In this document: in pieces, positions 1 through 7,692 of the stretch
How the letters are laid out: each line of letters starts with the position of its first letter
Numbering within the stretch: the stretch's first letter is position 1
Origin: Akkermansia muciniphila
GTDB lineage: Bacteria > Verrucomicrobiota > Verrucomicrobiia > Verrucomicrobiales > Akkermansiaceae
Assembly (NCBI GenBank): GCA_947624785.1
Contig: CANQLV010000008.1
Location: 124,001 to 188,000, forward strand
Direction of reading: 5' to 3'
DNA: 64,000 bases
Made by a program: the position numbers and the translations under genes
Notes under the pieces: generated by a model
The model's database searches: none
The model's input: only the letters and a program-made list of their open reading frames with translations
What the model was told of the DNA's origin: nothing

Positions 1-248
1 CAAGAGAATCGAGATCAGAGGCAACTTTGCAAACCCGGCGAGGATGGTCCCAGGATGCCCGAGAACGGGCTTCCGTGTGTTTAGAGCCCTGAAGGTCATC
101 CCGGTAGTCAAGCGGCCTTTCTGGAGTATTCTAAAGTTAAAAACAATCAGAGTTTCCGGAGTGGTGTTCTCCGGGAGCTGCGAGAGAATGCTGCAAATGG
201 TCGAAATTATTCCGCCGAAGGGGGATTTATTCCTTTTCGTTATCGGCG

Positions 249-276
249 ACGCACTTCTTCTTTAGAAGAAGTGCGT
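249..276. repeat. Perfect 13-bp inverted repeat
   Basis: The arms acgcacttcttct and agaagaagtgcgt are separated by two bases. The structure could be a transcription end signal without a U-tract or a protein-binding palindrome. No gene reads convincingly into it. Confidence 0.5.
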
Positions 277-430
277 GAGGAAAATTTGCCTGTGCGGTTT
301 TATTCCGGGAGGAATGTTTCGCATGCGTACTCTTTTGAAGACGTTGCCGCACCCCGAAAAATCCCAATAACTCAAAAATAAACAACATCCTAATCATAAA
401 GCATTCACGCAGAATGCTCCTCATTAGCCT

Positions 431-514
431 GTTACGCTTTTGTGAAATTTGCGTTACGCTTACCCCTGTTTTAGTACGGGATTTTATAGCAAACCGTAAC
501 GCAGAGCGTAACGC
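431..514. repeat. Cluster of GCGTTACGC-type sites
   Basis: The 9-mer GCGTTACGC is at 451-459 and its reverse complement GCGTAACGC at 506-514. A 7-base match (GTTACGC) is at 431-437 and an 8-base inverted match (CGTAACGC) at 495-502. Two pairs in opposite orientation within about 85 bp suggest a binding array for a regulator, recombinase or replication initiator. They lie just after the end of the minus-strand small-gene operon. Confidence 0.5.
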
Positions 515-515
515 C

Positions 516-835
516 CTATGATAGTCTAGGCGGCTCATACAGCCCTGCTTTTCGAAACTGCTTGATCATCTCCTTGTCTTGGTACTCGCTGATCCACTCA
601 GGGATAGCGGCTTTAACCGCCTCTGGAGTATACACCTTGCACTTGTACCTGTGCTTATCCCTACTGGGAGAGAACATGTACTTGCAGAAGTAGCCCCAGA
701 CATATCCCGGCTCTACATTACCCTCAATACGTATTCATCATTTGGGGCTGGAAACTGGAATCTCCGTCTAGCAGTTAAAAAACAGCTCACCTTCATGATG
801 AAGAAGAACTGCTGAATGGACTGGTTCATTGACAT
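516..835 (-). pseudogene. Small hypothetical gene split by a frameshift (possible)
   Basis: Two overlapping minus-strand frames appear to be parts of one coding region. The first starts at ATG 835 (MSMNQSIQQFF...) and stops at 713 after 40 residues. The second is open from about 735 to a stop at 516 and reads NVEPGYVWGYFCKYMFS followed by a basic, protein-like tail ending RKAGLYEPPRLS. It has no early start codon of its own. Inserting one base near 725 would join them into a protein of about 100 residues. It overlaps the upstream 43-residue gene, as the other members of this operon do. The product is not recognised. Two separate small genes, or a sequencing error, remain possible. Confidence 0.35.
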
Positions 836-957
836 TTGCCTTCCAATGCCCTGACAATAGCCTGGGCTCCGCGCTTGTACACGGTTACGGCCAATAGTTC
901 TCCGTCGCGAAAGACGGCCCAGAAGCGGGTGCCCTTGTACTTCTCAATCGTCAGCAT
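826..957 (-). CDS. Very small conserved-looking hypothetical protein (43 aa)
   Basis: This 43-residue frame begins MLTIEKYKGTRFWAVF and continues with a pattern of alternating hydrophobic residues, RDGELLAVTVYKRGAQA, that looks like a small beta-beta-alpha fold. It overlaps the end of the gene upstream (944) and the start of the gene downstream (835), which is typical of translational coupling in phage and plasmid operons. No catalytic motif is visible and no function is assigned. Its tight packing between neighbours is the main support for it being real. Confidence 0.55.
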   Translation of the reverse strand: MLTIEKYKGTRFWAVFRDGELLAVTVYKRGAQAIVRALEGKCQ

Positions 958-1342
958 CAGGCAAGACCTCCTTTCCGGGATGAGGGCCGGACTCGAGCAG
1001 ATGTCTTAGTACGGCACCAATATTGGCTTCGTACATGTCCCTTGTATGTTTATTACAGGCGACGGCATACAGGCACCGTGCATCAAGGATGTCGATGCTT
1101 TCACCACAGAGCCGGATACAGCTTTCCAGGACATCCAGTTCCGTCTCCGGAATCGGCGAATCCAGCGGGATACTTTCGTCTTCGTCCAGTAATTCCTGTT
1201 GTCCTTCCGTCAATTCCGGGAGGTTCACCAGAGCCGTCATGGACGGGCCGTGAATCGTCAGTTTGCTTAATCTCAGTGAGGGATCATGCTGATACCTGCC
1301 GTAAAGCGACACGGCCTTCTCGATCCGGGTCAATAGTTCCAT
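944..1342 (-). CDS. Hypothetical acidic island protein
   Basis: This is an acidic protein of about 132 residues with no signal peptide or membrane segment. The first part is rich in leucine and charged residues, and the middle (DEDESIPLDSPIPETELD) looks like a flexible acidic linker before a helical second half. I chose ATG 1342; a GTG two codons earlier at 1348 is possible. The start overlaps the stop of a 27-residue frame upstream, and the end overlaps the next small gene, so it is probably part of the operon led by the DUF932 gene. No family recognised. Confidence 0.6.
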   Translation of the reverse strand: MELLTRIEKAVSLYGRYQHDPSLRLSKLTIHGPSMTALVNLPELTEGQQELLDEDESIPLDSPIPETELDVLESCIRLCGESIDILDARCLYAVACNKHTRDMYEANIGAVLRHLLESGPHPGKEVLPDADD

Positions 1343-1413
1343 GTACACATAGGGGCGTCCGTATCATATCCGCTCGTGGAACGCAGTTGCGCGATAATGG
1401 GAATCGTCTTCAT
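1330..1413 (-). CDS. Possible 27-residue leader-like peptide
   Basis: A short frame reads MKTIPIIAQLRSTSGYDTD and ends four residues after MCTW. It has a reasonable purine-rich site (AGGAAGAGA) 7 bases before its ATG, and its stop overlaps the start of the next gene, so it may couple translation. Nothing is known about such a peptide, and it could be spurious. Confidence 0.3.
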   Translation of the reverse strand: MKTIPIIAQLRSTSGYDTDAPMCTWNY

Positions 1414-1436
1414 GTCTCGTTCTCTTCCTGTCGGGG

Positions 1437-1595
1437 TTACTTGCAGCAGAAGGCAATGATGCCCAGGAGCAACAGCACGGCGAGCAGGTACGGAGCTACG
1501 GTTACCAGAGCCGACAGGATACCGACGACAACCGGCCCCAGCAGACACAGCAGTACGAGCGTCACCAGAGCGATGATGGTGTCTTTCATGTTCAT
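1437..1595 (-). CDS. Small hydrophobic membrane protein
   Basis: The product (about 50 residues) starts MNMKDTIIALV and is almost entirely hydrophobic, with two probable membrane helices separated by a short turn and a C-terminal FCCK. ATG 1595 or 1589 both fit. Its start overlaps the last codons of the upstream winged-helix-like gene (1592). Small double-helix membrane proteins of this kind occur in phage and plasmid operons as holin-like or accessory proteins, but no specific role can be given. Confidence 0.5.
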   Translation of the reverse strand: MNMKDTIIALVTLVLLCLLGPVVVGILSALVTVAPYLLAVLLLLGIIAFCCK

Positions 1596-1936
1596 GGCCG
1601 TATGGATGCAGGAACTCTTGTCCGGGATGATCGACGAGCCGGAACGGCAACGGACACCCATTGCTTGAGTGCCTGCCGACCGGCATACGTGATCAGCCAG
1701 CAGTCGGGACGAAGAAGGAATTCCTCTTCTTTCGTGCGAATGATGAATTCACTACCAGCCAAACTACGGACGGCATGCCTGACGCTTTCCCGTTCAATGC
1801 CACGGCATTCGAGCATGATCTCCTCATCGCTTCGCTCAAAGTCGCCGTGAAGGTAGAGGAGAATGGACAACTCCAGTCCTGTTAACGATGGAGTCCGTCC
1901 CATGCGCTTCACCCTCGGATGATGTTTTCTTCTCAT
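1592..1936 (-). CDS. Hypothetical protein, possible winged-helix fold
   Basis: The 114-residue product has a basic N-terminus. A central stretch, GLELSILLYLHGDFERSDEE, is followed by RESVRHAVRSLAGSEFI, which reads like the helices of a winged helix (recognition helix around residues 48-62), and then a hydrophobic strand pair. That suggests nucleic-acid binding, but this is inferred from pattern only. ATG at residue 12 (about 1903) is an alternative start. It lies 12 bp after the DUF932 gene in the same operon. Confidence 0.5.
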   Translation of the reverse strand: MRRKHHPRVKRMGRTPSLTGLELSILLYLHGDFERSDEEIMLECRGIERESVRHAVRSLAGSEFIIRTKEEEFLLRPDCWLITYAGRQALKQWVSVAVPARRSSRTRVPASIRP

Positions 1937-1948
1937 GATTGTCTCGGG

Positions 1949-2806
1949 TCAGTTGTTCAGGGTGTAGCTGTCGGCCAGATCCCAGAGCTCCCGGTTCAGG
2001 CGCGTATTGCCGTCAATGCCATTGAGCGCCCGCAGGGAGCGGCGGCGATAGACGCCGTCCTTCTGAGGCTTCAAGGGAACGCCTCCCCAAATCAGGTTTT
2101 CCTGAACCCGGTTGAAGCACTGCCAGACAGTAGCCGGACCTCCCGCCGTAAAGCCGATGTCGTTCCAGCGCCGGGGCGACAGAAGGACTTCGGGACGTAT
2201 CCTGTCTTCGTAGTCGTCTCCCATACGCAACTGTGCCGCTTCATGAACAAAGTCCACCTGCCGCTTGTAGGGAAGTTCGACTCCCTGCATGCGGCGAATG
2301 TCGTCCATGATACGGGGTGTTTCTCCGGCTAGCCGGAGACTGGCCGCAATCACATCCTCCCCGGTATGTCCCATGTGGCAGATGTTAATGGCGGCAATAC
2401 GTGCCCCGACAATCAGGCCGTTGGCGCAGACCAGCCGGAAGATCCCGGCCATAAGCTGGTAGGAGCAGCTGCCGTTGTGGCTGTTGATCATGACCACTTC
2501 AATGCGCTGGTCACGGTTGTGTTCCAATACATCCCGATGGGCGAAACGAATGAGGTGCTTGCGGGTAGGAGTGCCGTCTGGTCTCCGGGTACGCTGTTCC
2601 TGGGCTCCGACGACGAGGAATCCAGCTTCTTCCATTTGGTCGAGCAGGGAGTCGGAGGAGACGAAGCGGTACTTCTTCGATCGACTGTCGTCCTCGCGAT
2701 CTGCAAAGACGGAGGGGGCGACACGCCAGATCTGGACTCTGTCCAGAGGACTGTTGTCGCGGTTGCGATAGAGTTCGCGTGTAGATGTACGAGTATTCAT
2801 ATTCAT
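1949..2806 (-). CDS. DUF932 family protein
   Basis: The 285-residue protein matches the DUF932 (phage/plasmid-like protein) family. It has an N-terminal segment with WRVAPSVFAD and a central core around residues 95-150 with VVMINSHNGSCSYQLMAGIF and RLVCANGLIV, the family's signature region. A C-terminal helical part ends in LADSYTLNN. Members sit on plasmids, integrative elements and prophages and are thought to work in DNA metabolism or anti-restriction, but the biochemistry is unsettled. It heads a minus-strand operon of overlapping small genes and is preceded by a terminator-like leader hairpin. ATG 2806 is followed by a second ATG two codons later. Confidence 0.8.
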   Translation of the reverse strand: MNMNTRTSTRELYRNRDNSPLDRVQIWRVAPSVFADREDDSRSKKYRFVSSDSLLDQMEEAGFLVVGAQEQRTRRPDGTPTRKHLIRFAHRDVLEHNRDQRIEVVMINSHNGSCSYQLMAGIFRLVCANGLIVGARIAAINICHMGHTGEDVIAASLRLAGETPRIMDDIRRMQGVELPYKRQVDFVHEAAQLRMGDDYEDRIRPEVLLSPRRWNDIGFTAGGPATVWQCFNRVQENLIWGGVPLKPQKDGVYRRRSLRALNGIDGNTRLNRELWDLADSYTLNN

Positions 2807-2832
2807 TGATGATTGGTTTGTTGCAACAAAAA

Positions 2833-2865
2833 GCCCGCCTCCCGGGACAAAGCCGGGAGGCGGGC
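2833..2865 (-). terminator. Terminator-like hairpin in the leader of the DUF932 operon
   Basis: A perfect 13-bp stem (gcccgcctcccgg / ccgggaggcgggc) with a 7-nt loop is followed, on the minus strand, by five T residues. It sits only 27 bp before the start codon of the downstream gene, and no minus-strand gene ends upstream of it. It therefore looks like an attenuator instead of an end-of-operon terminator. A second smaller hairpin (ggaagcag/ctgcttcc) lies just upstream at 2876-2894. Confidence 0.65.
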
Positions 2866-2893
2866 ACTGGCAGGAAGCAGAGAAGCTGCTTCC

Positions 2894-2915
2894 TCAGGAA
2901 TATATGACGCGGGAA
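2894..2915 (-). promoter_or_regulatory. Probable promoter of the DUF932 operon
   Basis: The minus strand reads CGTCATATATT, giving a TATATT -10 candidate about 35 bp before the leader hairpin. The same 10-mer (atatatgacg on the plus strand, 2900-2909) is at 7699-7708 in front of the other hairpin-led island operon, again with a C-rich stretch upstream. No good -35 box is evident, so an activator may be used. Confidence 0.4.
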
Positions 2916-3007
2916 GAGAGGGATTTTCAGGATGTCAATTGTACTCTCATAAAATTTATATTTGGATGGCAATAGAACACTCTTGAATATATTATTCTTT
3001 GCACGGA

Positions 3008-3427
3008 ATGGATATTGTCAGCAAAGAAAAGCGCAGCCGGATGATGTCCGGCATCAAAGGAAAGAACACGAAACCTGAACTTCTTTTGCGTTCAGCGCTG
3101 CATAAACTGGGTTTCCGTTTTCGCATCCAGAGAAAGGACCTGCCTGGCAAACCGGACATTGTTCTGCCGAAATACAAAACCATCATCTTCGTTCATGGTT
3201 GCTTTTGGCATCGGCATCCTGGGTGCAAATATGCATATACTCCCAAAAGCAACATTGAATTCTGGACAAGCAAGCTGGAGGGTAATGTCATTCGTGATCG
3301 CCTGACCGAAAAAGCTCTGGAAGAGATGGGCTGGCGTATCCTCATCGTTTGGGAATGCGAAGTCAAAACATTGATTGAAAACGATTCATTCCTCCGCTCC
3401 ATGATCACGAAAGAAAAAATGGCGTAG
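3008..3427 (+). CDS. vsr: Very short patch repair endonuclease Vsr
   Basis: Vsr nicks next to T:G mismatches that arise when 5-methylcytosine deaminates in Dcm sites, starting short-patch repair. The start MDIVSKEKRSRMMSGIKGK is the family N-terminus, followed by NTKPELLLRSALHKLGFRF. The metal-binding core KPDIVLPKYKTIIFVHGCFWH and the zinc-ligating H/C residues (GCFWHRHPGC) are present, then the WECE segment near the end. I use ATG 3008; a TTG three codons earlier is less likely. It lies 34 bp before the cognate cytosine methylase, so the pair protects the host from mutations at methylated sites. Confidence 0.95.
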   Translation: MDIVSKEKRSRMMSGIKGKNTKPELLLRSALHKLGFRFRIQRKDLPGKPDIVLPKYKTIIFVHGCFWHRHPGCKYAYTPKSNIEFWTSKLEGNVIRDRLTEKALEEMGWRILIVWECEVKTLIENDSFLRSMITKEKMA

Positions 3428-3461
3428 TTTTCAGATTTCAAGCTTGCGCTGGGACTAAAAT

Positions 3462-4772
3462 ATGACATTCTGTCATCGGAAAATCCCAGAAATCATGTAT
3501 CAGGAAATCCCTTCTCACAATACTCGCGTCCTGGAACAGGCCAGAGAATACTATACACAGCAGATGCTAGCCGACAAACTGGGCTACAGTGCGCGTCAGA
3601 TTGCCCGCTGGGAGTCGGGAGAAACACCGATACCTCGCACAGCGCAATTGGCACTGGCCAGCATTCTGGGAAGCCGCACTGCTGGTCCTTTACGGAAAAA
3701 TGATTTTACCTTCATTGATTTGTTTGCCGGAATAGGTGGTATCCGTCTTGGTTTTGAGTCTCAGGGAGGCCAATGTGTATATACCAGCGAATGGGACTCG
3801 TATGCCCGGAAAACATACATGGCCAACTTTCCTGATTCCCACGAAATCGACGGCGATATTACCAAAGTAAATGCACGGGATATACCTGATCACGATGTCC
3901 TTCTGGCTGGTTTTCCATGTCAACCGTTCAGTATCGCCGGAGTCTCCAAAAAGAACTCTCTTGGCGTTCCCCACGGTTTCGCATGCAAGACACAGGGAAC
4001 TCTTTTCTTTGATGTTGCGCGGATTATCCAGACCAAACGTCCGAAAGCCTTTTTGCTGGAAAACGTCAAAAACCTTATGTCTCACGACAAGGGACATACT
4101 TTTGCCGTCATTCGCGAAACGTTGGAAAAGGAACTGGGCTACAAAATCTTCTATCGCATTATCGACGGCAAACACTTTGTTCCTCAGCATCGCGAACGCA
4201 TCATTATTGTTGGTTTTGACGATACAACGGATTTCTCGTGGGAGCATATACCGCTCCCTTCGCTTGATGGACGTTCTCCTAAAATGAAATCGGTTCTCCA
4301 CCGTGAAAACGGAACAGAAACGGATACTGATGCAGGCAGATATATTGACCCGGTGACTGGAAAGGTCAATTCCCGCTATGTTCTGAGCGACAAGCTATGG
4401 GCCTATCTTCAGGCCTATGCAGAAAAACACCGGGCAAAGGGTAACGGATTCGGTTGCAGCGTTGTGACCCCCGAAGACACTTCGCGAACCCTTTCCGCTC
4501 GATATTACAAGGACGGTTCCGAAATTCTGATTTCCCGCGGGGAGGGGCTTAATCCTCGCCGCCTGACCCCTCGTGAATGCGCGCGTCTCATGGGCTTCCC
4601 GGAAGAATTCAACATCGTTGTCTCCGATACGAGAGCCTACAAACAGTTCGGCAACTCGGTCGTTGTCCCTGTCATTCGTCATGTTGCGGAGATAATGAAA
4701 CCCTGCATCATGCAACTAAAAGAACGACACGAACCCTGTATGCAGCAAGGTATCCTTTCCTTTACTCAATAA
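3462..4772 (+). CDS. dcm: DNA cytosine-5 methyltransferase, Dcm/M.EcoRII type
   Basis: The enzyme methylates cytosine, probably the inner C of CCWGG. An N-terminal helix-turn-helix (about residues 30-70, LADKLGYSARQIARWESGE) precedes the methylase core. Motif I is DLFAGIGGIRLGFE, motif IV GFPCQPFS carries the catalytic Cys, motif VI is ENVKNL and motif VIII QHRERI. The target-recognition region contains RTLSARYYKDGSEILI, very close to Dcm/M.EcoRII. Motif X is QFGNSVVVPV. The HTH may let it repress its own gene, as known for M.EcoRII. ATG 3462 or ATG 3495 (residue 12) could be the start. The gene lies between vsr and the matching restriction enzyme. Confidence 0.95.
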   Translation: MTFCHRKIPEIMYQEIPSHNTRVLEQAREYYTQQMLADKLGYSARQIARWESGETPIPRTAQLALASILGSRTAGPLRKNDFTFIDLFAGIGGIRLGFESQGGQCVYTSEWDSYARKTYMANFPDSHEIDGDITKVNARDIPDHDVLLAGFPCQPFSIAGVSKKNSLGVPHGFACKTQGTLFFDVARIIQTKRPKAFLLENVKNLMSHDKGHTFAVIRETLEKELGYKIFYRIIDGKHFVPQHRERIIIVGFDDTTDFSWEHIPLPSLDGRSPKMKSVLHRENGTETDTDAGRYIDPVTGKVNSRYVLSDKLWAYLQAYAEKHRAKGNGFGCSVVTPEDTSRTLSARYYKDGSEILISRGEGLNPRRLTPRECARLMGFPEEFNIVVSDTRAYKQFGNSVVVPVIRHVAEIMKPCIMQLKERHEPCMQQGILSFTQ

Positions 4773-4786
4773 ACTTTGCCATTCGT

Positions 4787-6010
4787 ATGAAAAAGGGCCA
4801 TCTTTCCGAATACTTTGAAGGCGTCGCCGTCAAGGAACTGAGTCAGGTCGAAGCCAATATTCTTCGATCCCATCAGCACGAATTCAACGCCAGCCGCGAA
4901 CTGATCACGTTGTTGGGCAGGTGCGAAGGTATGGGAAAACAAACACTGCCATCCACCTTCCTCTACCTCAGCGACGACGAAAATGCCCGGATTGCCTGTG
5001 AAGGAGAACTGACTTGGTATGATGCACGCGCAAAAGCCCGTATTGAACGTGGTGTGGATCGCACGGAACACAGACTCTACTTCCCGTCCAACGAAGTAAT
5101 CGAACGGATGAATGCAGGAGACCTTTTCTTTCTGGCGAAAAGATCTGAAACTCGCTGGCTTGTTGCTATCGTGGAGCGGGATACTTCCATGGCACGGCAA
5201 CTCCTGTGGCTCTTCGGTATGGATGAATTGCCCCGATGTGGCATGGTCGTCCAGCAATCCGATGTCATGAATACACGCGCGCTCGAATACAGTACCTCGT
5301 TTATTCTGAACCAGCTGGGAATCGAAATTACCGTTACGAACGACTATCTGGAAGAAATGCTGACTTCATTCGGGGGAAAGTTTCCCTCGACAAAAGAATT
5401 TTCTGCCTTCGCCCGTTCCAGATGCAGAGATATCTGTCCAAAAGACTCTCCGGCAGATGAGGTCCTGATGGAGTGGATGCTTCAGGAGGAACAGATGTTC
5501 CTGACTTTGGAAAACCATATCCTTCAGAAACGCATCAATCAGGGGTTTTCGTCAGTCGAGGATTTTATACAGACTTCTCTTTCGGCGCAGAATCGGCGTA
5601 AATCCCGTGCAGGATCAGCATTGGAAAATCACATCGAATGTATATTAAAAGCCAGACAAATACCTCACGCATGGGGTGCAAAAACGGAAGGTAAATCAAA
5701 ACCCGATTTTTTGTTCCCCGGGGCAAAGGAATATCATGATCCTGCATTTCCAGTTGCATCTCTTCACATGCTGGGTGTCAAATCGACCTGCAAGGACAGG
5801 TGGCGTCAGGTACTGGCAGAGGCCGACAAAATTGACATCAAGCATCTGTTGACGCTTGAACCCGGCATTACTCAGGATCAAACAGATGAAATGAGAGCAA
5901 AAAAACTCCAGCTTGTTATTCCTGCAAGTCTACACGACAGTTATACTCATACCCAACAAAGTTGGTTATTCACTTTGGAAGAATTTCTTGCGGTTGTTCA
6001 TGCTGTATAA
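4787..6010 (+). CDS. EcoRII-type restriction endonuclease
   Basis: This protein of 407 residues is a type IIE enzyme expected to cut CCWGG when two sites are bound. The N-terminal half (MKKGHLSEYFEGVAVKELS) is the effector DNA-binding domain; the C-terminal half is the PD-(D/E)XK nuclease. The catalytic core shows GSALENHIECILKAR, then KPDFLFPG, then LGVKSTCKDRWRQ with the active-site Lys. It starts 14 bp after the methylase, so the frame could begin earlier inside dcm, but ATG 4787 gives the family N-terminus. Together with vsr and dcm it forms a complete module, and no separate control protein is seen. Confidence 0.9.
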   Translation: MKKGHLSEYFEGVAVKELSQVEANILRSHQHEFNASRELITLLGRCEGMGKQTLPSTFLYLSDDENARIACEGELTWYDARAKARIERGVDRTEHRLYFPSNEVIERMNAGDLFFLAKRSETRWLVAIVERDTSMARQLLWLFGMDELPRCGMVVQQSDVMNTRALEYSTSFILNQLGIEITVTNDYLEEMLTSFGGKFPSTKEFSAFARSRCRDICPKDSPADEVLMEWMLQEEQMFLTLENHILQKRINQGFSSVEDFIQTSLSAQNRRKSRAGSALENHIECILKARQIPHAWGAKTEGKSKPDFLFPGAKEYHDPAFPVASLHMLGVKSTCKDRWRQVLAEADKIDIKHLLTLEPGITQDQTDEMRAKKLQLVIPASLHDSYTHTQQSWLFTLEEFLAVVHAV

Positions 6011-6070
6011 TTGCATCCAAATGTTGTTTAAAAGTCAAAACATCTCATTTTCAGGATGATTCAAGCTAAA

Positions 6071-6100
6071 AAGAAGCCGTACCTTACGGTTGGCTTCTGA
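6071..6100 (-). terminator. Rho-independent terminator after the nuclease operon
   Basis: The inverted repeat agaagcc / ggcttct (6072-6098), with an inner ccgta/tacgg alternative, is followed on the minus strand by TTTTTAGC. It lies 28 bp after the minus-strand gene ending at 6133 and between two converging operons, so it may stop transcription from both sides. Confidence 0.65.
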
Positions 6101-6132
6101 ATATGGTACGAATTCTCTGTCCTCTCCCTCCC

Positions 6133-7008
6133 TCACTTGTTGCACCACTCGGAGCATTCCTTCCTGTACTGACACCAAGTACATTGCATCCCGGGCTGGG
6201 GATGGAAACGCTCGGTGGTGATGCCTTCGCAGGCGATTTTGTACAGGTCGGTGATGCGTTGCTTGCGCTGATTGTCAGCGGGCGGAATCTTGACCCGGAT
6301 CACCTGCGGAGTCTTCGTCTTGACCAGGTAGATCAGATCCAGTGACGGAGGCGTGTCTCCCGTGGCTTCTTCGATCATCATCTGGTAGGTGACCAGCTGA
6401 AGTTCGTGATCAAAGGCTGCATGCCCGGTGTCCGGTTTGGCGGCAGCAGACTTGTAGTCCACTGCCGTCAGGTCGTGCTGGACGAGGTCGATGACGCCTC
6501 GTACGGGAACCGGCAGACCGGGTATGGAGGCCGACAGGCCGACTTCCACTCCCAGAGGCATCTGTGAAAAAACTTCGTCAGAGTCCATGTAGGCTTTGAT
6601 CGTGTTCCATGTACAGGAGAGGACTTTCTGTCTCGTTTCTTCGTCGGCATAGTCCACAGGGCCTTCCAGCTTCTCCAGTTCCTGAAAGTGGGAGGAAAAG
6701 GCTGTTTCCATGGCATCCTTACTGTAATCCTCTCCCCGCCACCTGGTGAAGTTGAAAGACTGGAGTGTGGCGTGGATGACCTTGCCGACATGTAGAGCGA
6801 CCGTTGTCGGTTTCCGTATTTGTGCTACCCTCTCGAAGAAGAAGCGCAGGGAACACGACAGGTACGATTTGACCGAGGAGGGAGACAGGTAGTCCGGGCG
6901 TATGGCAGAGGAAGAAGAAGCCTCCGAAGGAAATTTCTTCATCAATGCCATAGGTGGGTTCAGGGAGTATGAACGTATTGGCCGGGTTACGGGAGCGATC
7001 ATGGTCAA
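6133..7008 (-). CDS. PD-(D/E)XK nuclease with Cas4/AddB-like Fe-S cysteines
   Basis: The 291-residue protein belongs to the RecB-like PD-(D/E)XK nucleases. The N-terminal part has LSPSSVKSYLSCSLRFFFERV with Cys52. Nuclease motifs follow as GVIDLVQHDLTAVDYKSA (D and D-x-K). Three C-terminal cysteines, C276, C279 and C285, in CTWCQYRKEC complete the C-x(n)-C-x2-C-x5-C pattern that holds a 4Fe-4S cluster in Cas4 and AddB. No Cas genes or helicase are nearby, so a role in recombination or defence of the island is inferred. Its start overlaps the upstream gene's stop by 4 bp, showing translational coupling. Confidence 0.8.
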   Translation of the reverse strand: MTMIAPVTRPIRSYSLNPPMALMKKFPSEASSSSAIRPDYLSPSSVKSYLSCSLRFFFERVAQIRKPTTVALHVGKVIHATLQSFNFTRWRGEDYSKDAMETAFSSHFQELEKLEGPVDYADEETRQKVLSCTWNTIKAYMDSDEVFSQMPLGVEVGLSASIPGLPVPVRGVIDLVQHDLTAVDYKSAAAKPDTGHAAFDHELQLVTYQMMIEEATGDTPPSLDLIYLVKTKTPQVIRVKIPPADNQRKQRITDLYKIACEGITTERFHPQPGMQCTWCQYRKECSEWCNK

Positions 7009-7586
7009 TACGGGTTGGAATTACCGACATAAGTCGCAGCGGGACGGCGTGTGTAGTTGTTCCTGCCTGATACCGAGTTCTTGGGTGACGAGCCTGAACG
7101 ATTCATCAGTTCGTCGATCAGTCCGGAGGCCTCCATGCGGTTGAGCATGGCAACGGACTTGTTGAATCTTCGGGTAGACAGTTCGTTCAGGGCAGAGTCA
7201 TCCAGTCCGGTCTTCCCGGCCAGTTCCAGGATGAGTACCTTCTGCTTCTCCGAGCACTTCAATGCGGGAACATTCGCAATAGAGCTCTCAGGTGTACCTA
7301 CAGGAAATCCTTGTCTCACGGATGATGAGGATGTCGCCTGTGAGCTGAAAGCCCCGGGAACAGGCGTTGGGGTAGGTTGTGTGCCGTAATGTTCGTCGGG
7401 CACGAATCCAACCTGTTGAATCTGGGCATCGATGGCAGCCTGAAGGGAGCCGTAGATCCGTTCCGTTTCCGCAGCCAGTTCGGATGTGTGGGTGATTTCT
7501 GTTTCGATGGAGACTTCGAACTGGTGGGAGGAATACCCCGGCAGTCCGAGGCGTTTGCTGTAGTTGGCGATGAGTTTGATAGCCAT
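7005..7586 (-). CDS. Hypothetical protein coupled to the Cas4-like nuclease
   Basis: The 193-residue product begins MAIKLIANYSKRLGLPGYSSHQFEVSIE, a pattern of strands followed by an amphipathic helix (SELAAETERIYGSLQAAIDAQI). A Pro/Thr/Ser-rich linker follows, then a helical C-terminal part (QKVLILELAGKTGL...), and a disordered basic tail. I take ATG 7586; an upstream in-frame ATG at 7652 would lie inside the leader hairpin and is unlikely. The N-terminal part resembles small single-strand-DNA-processing accessory proteins of mobile elements only in general shape. The coupled nuclease makes a DNA-processing role plausible. Confidence 0.6.
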   Translation of the reverse strand: MAIKLIANYSKRLGLPGYSSHQFEVSIETEITHTSELAAETERIYGSLQAAIDAQIQQVGFVPDEHYGTQPTPTPVPGAFSSQATSSSSVRQGFPVGTPESSIANVPALKCSEKQKVLILELAGKTGLDDSALNELSTRRFNKSVAMLNRMEASGLIDELMNRSGSSPKNSVSGRNNYTRRPAATYVGNSNPY

Positions 7587-7623
7587 GATGGTGGTTCTTT
7601 CGTTGTTGATGGGTGGATACGGT

Positions 7624-7661
7624 AAAGCCGCCATGCCCGGGATAGTGAGCATGGCGGCTTT
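7624..7661 (-). terminator. Terminator-like hairpin in the leader of the nuclease operon
   Basis: A perfect 13-bp stem (aaagccgccatgc / gcatggcggcttt) with a 12-nt loop lies 37 bp upstream of the start codon at 7586 and ends in TTT on the minus strand. As at 2833-2865, no minus-strand gene ends before it, so it probably acts on the leader transcript. Confidence 0.55.
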
Positions 7662-7692
7662 GTGAAGGATGACAGGCAGGTAAATCCCTGTG

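Larger units (their letters stand above)
1..515. other. Left-edge region without a supported gene
   Basis: No open frame here looks like a protein on composition or start context. It holds a perfect 13-bp inverted repeat with a 2-nt loop at 249-276, with no clear T-run, and a cluster of GCGTTACGC-type sites at 431-514, listed separately. A minus-strand frame runs off the left edge from about 135, but it is too short to judge. Confidence 0.5.

Noticed and set aside
44..265. A 73-residue plus-strand frame at the left edge
   Set aside because: No ribosome site, unusual composition, and it runs into an inverted repeat; a gene is not supported.
1042..1668. A 208-residue plus-strand frame opposite the small-gene operon
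   Set aside because: It is Arg/Ser-rich, typical of an antisense shadow, while the minus strand holds tightly overlapping genes.
4577..4786. A 70-residue N-terminal extension of the restriction enzyme
   Set aside because: It overlaps the methylase gene in another frame and is Arg/His/Cys-rich, while ATG 4787 gives the family N-terminus.
6133..7008. Cas4 of a CRISPR system
   Set aside because: The Fe-S and nuclease motifs fit Cas4 and AddB equally, and no cas1, cas2 or repeat array is nearby.
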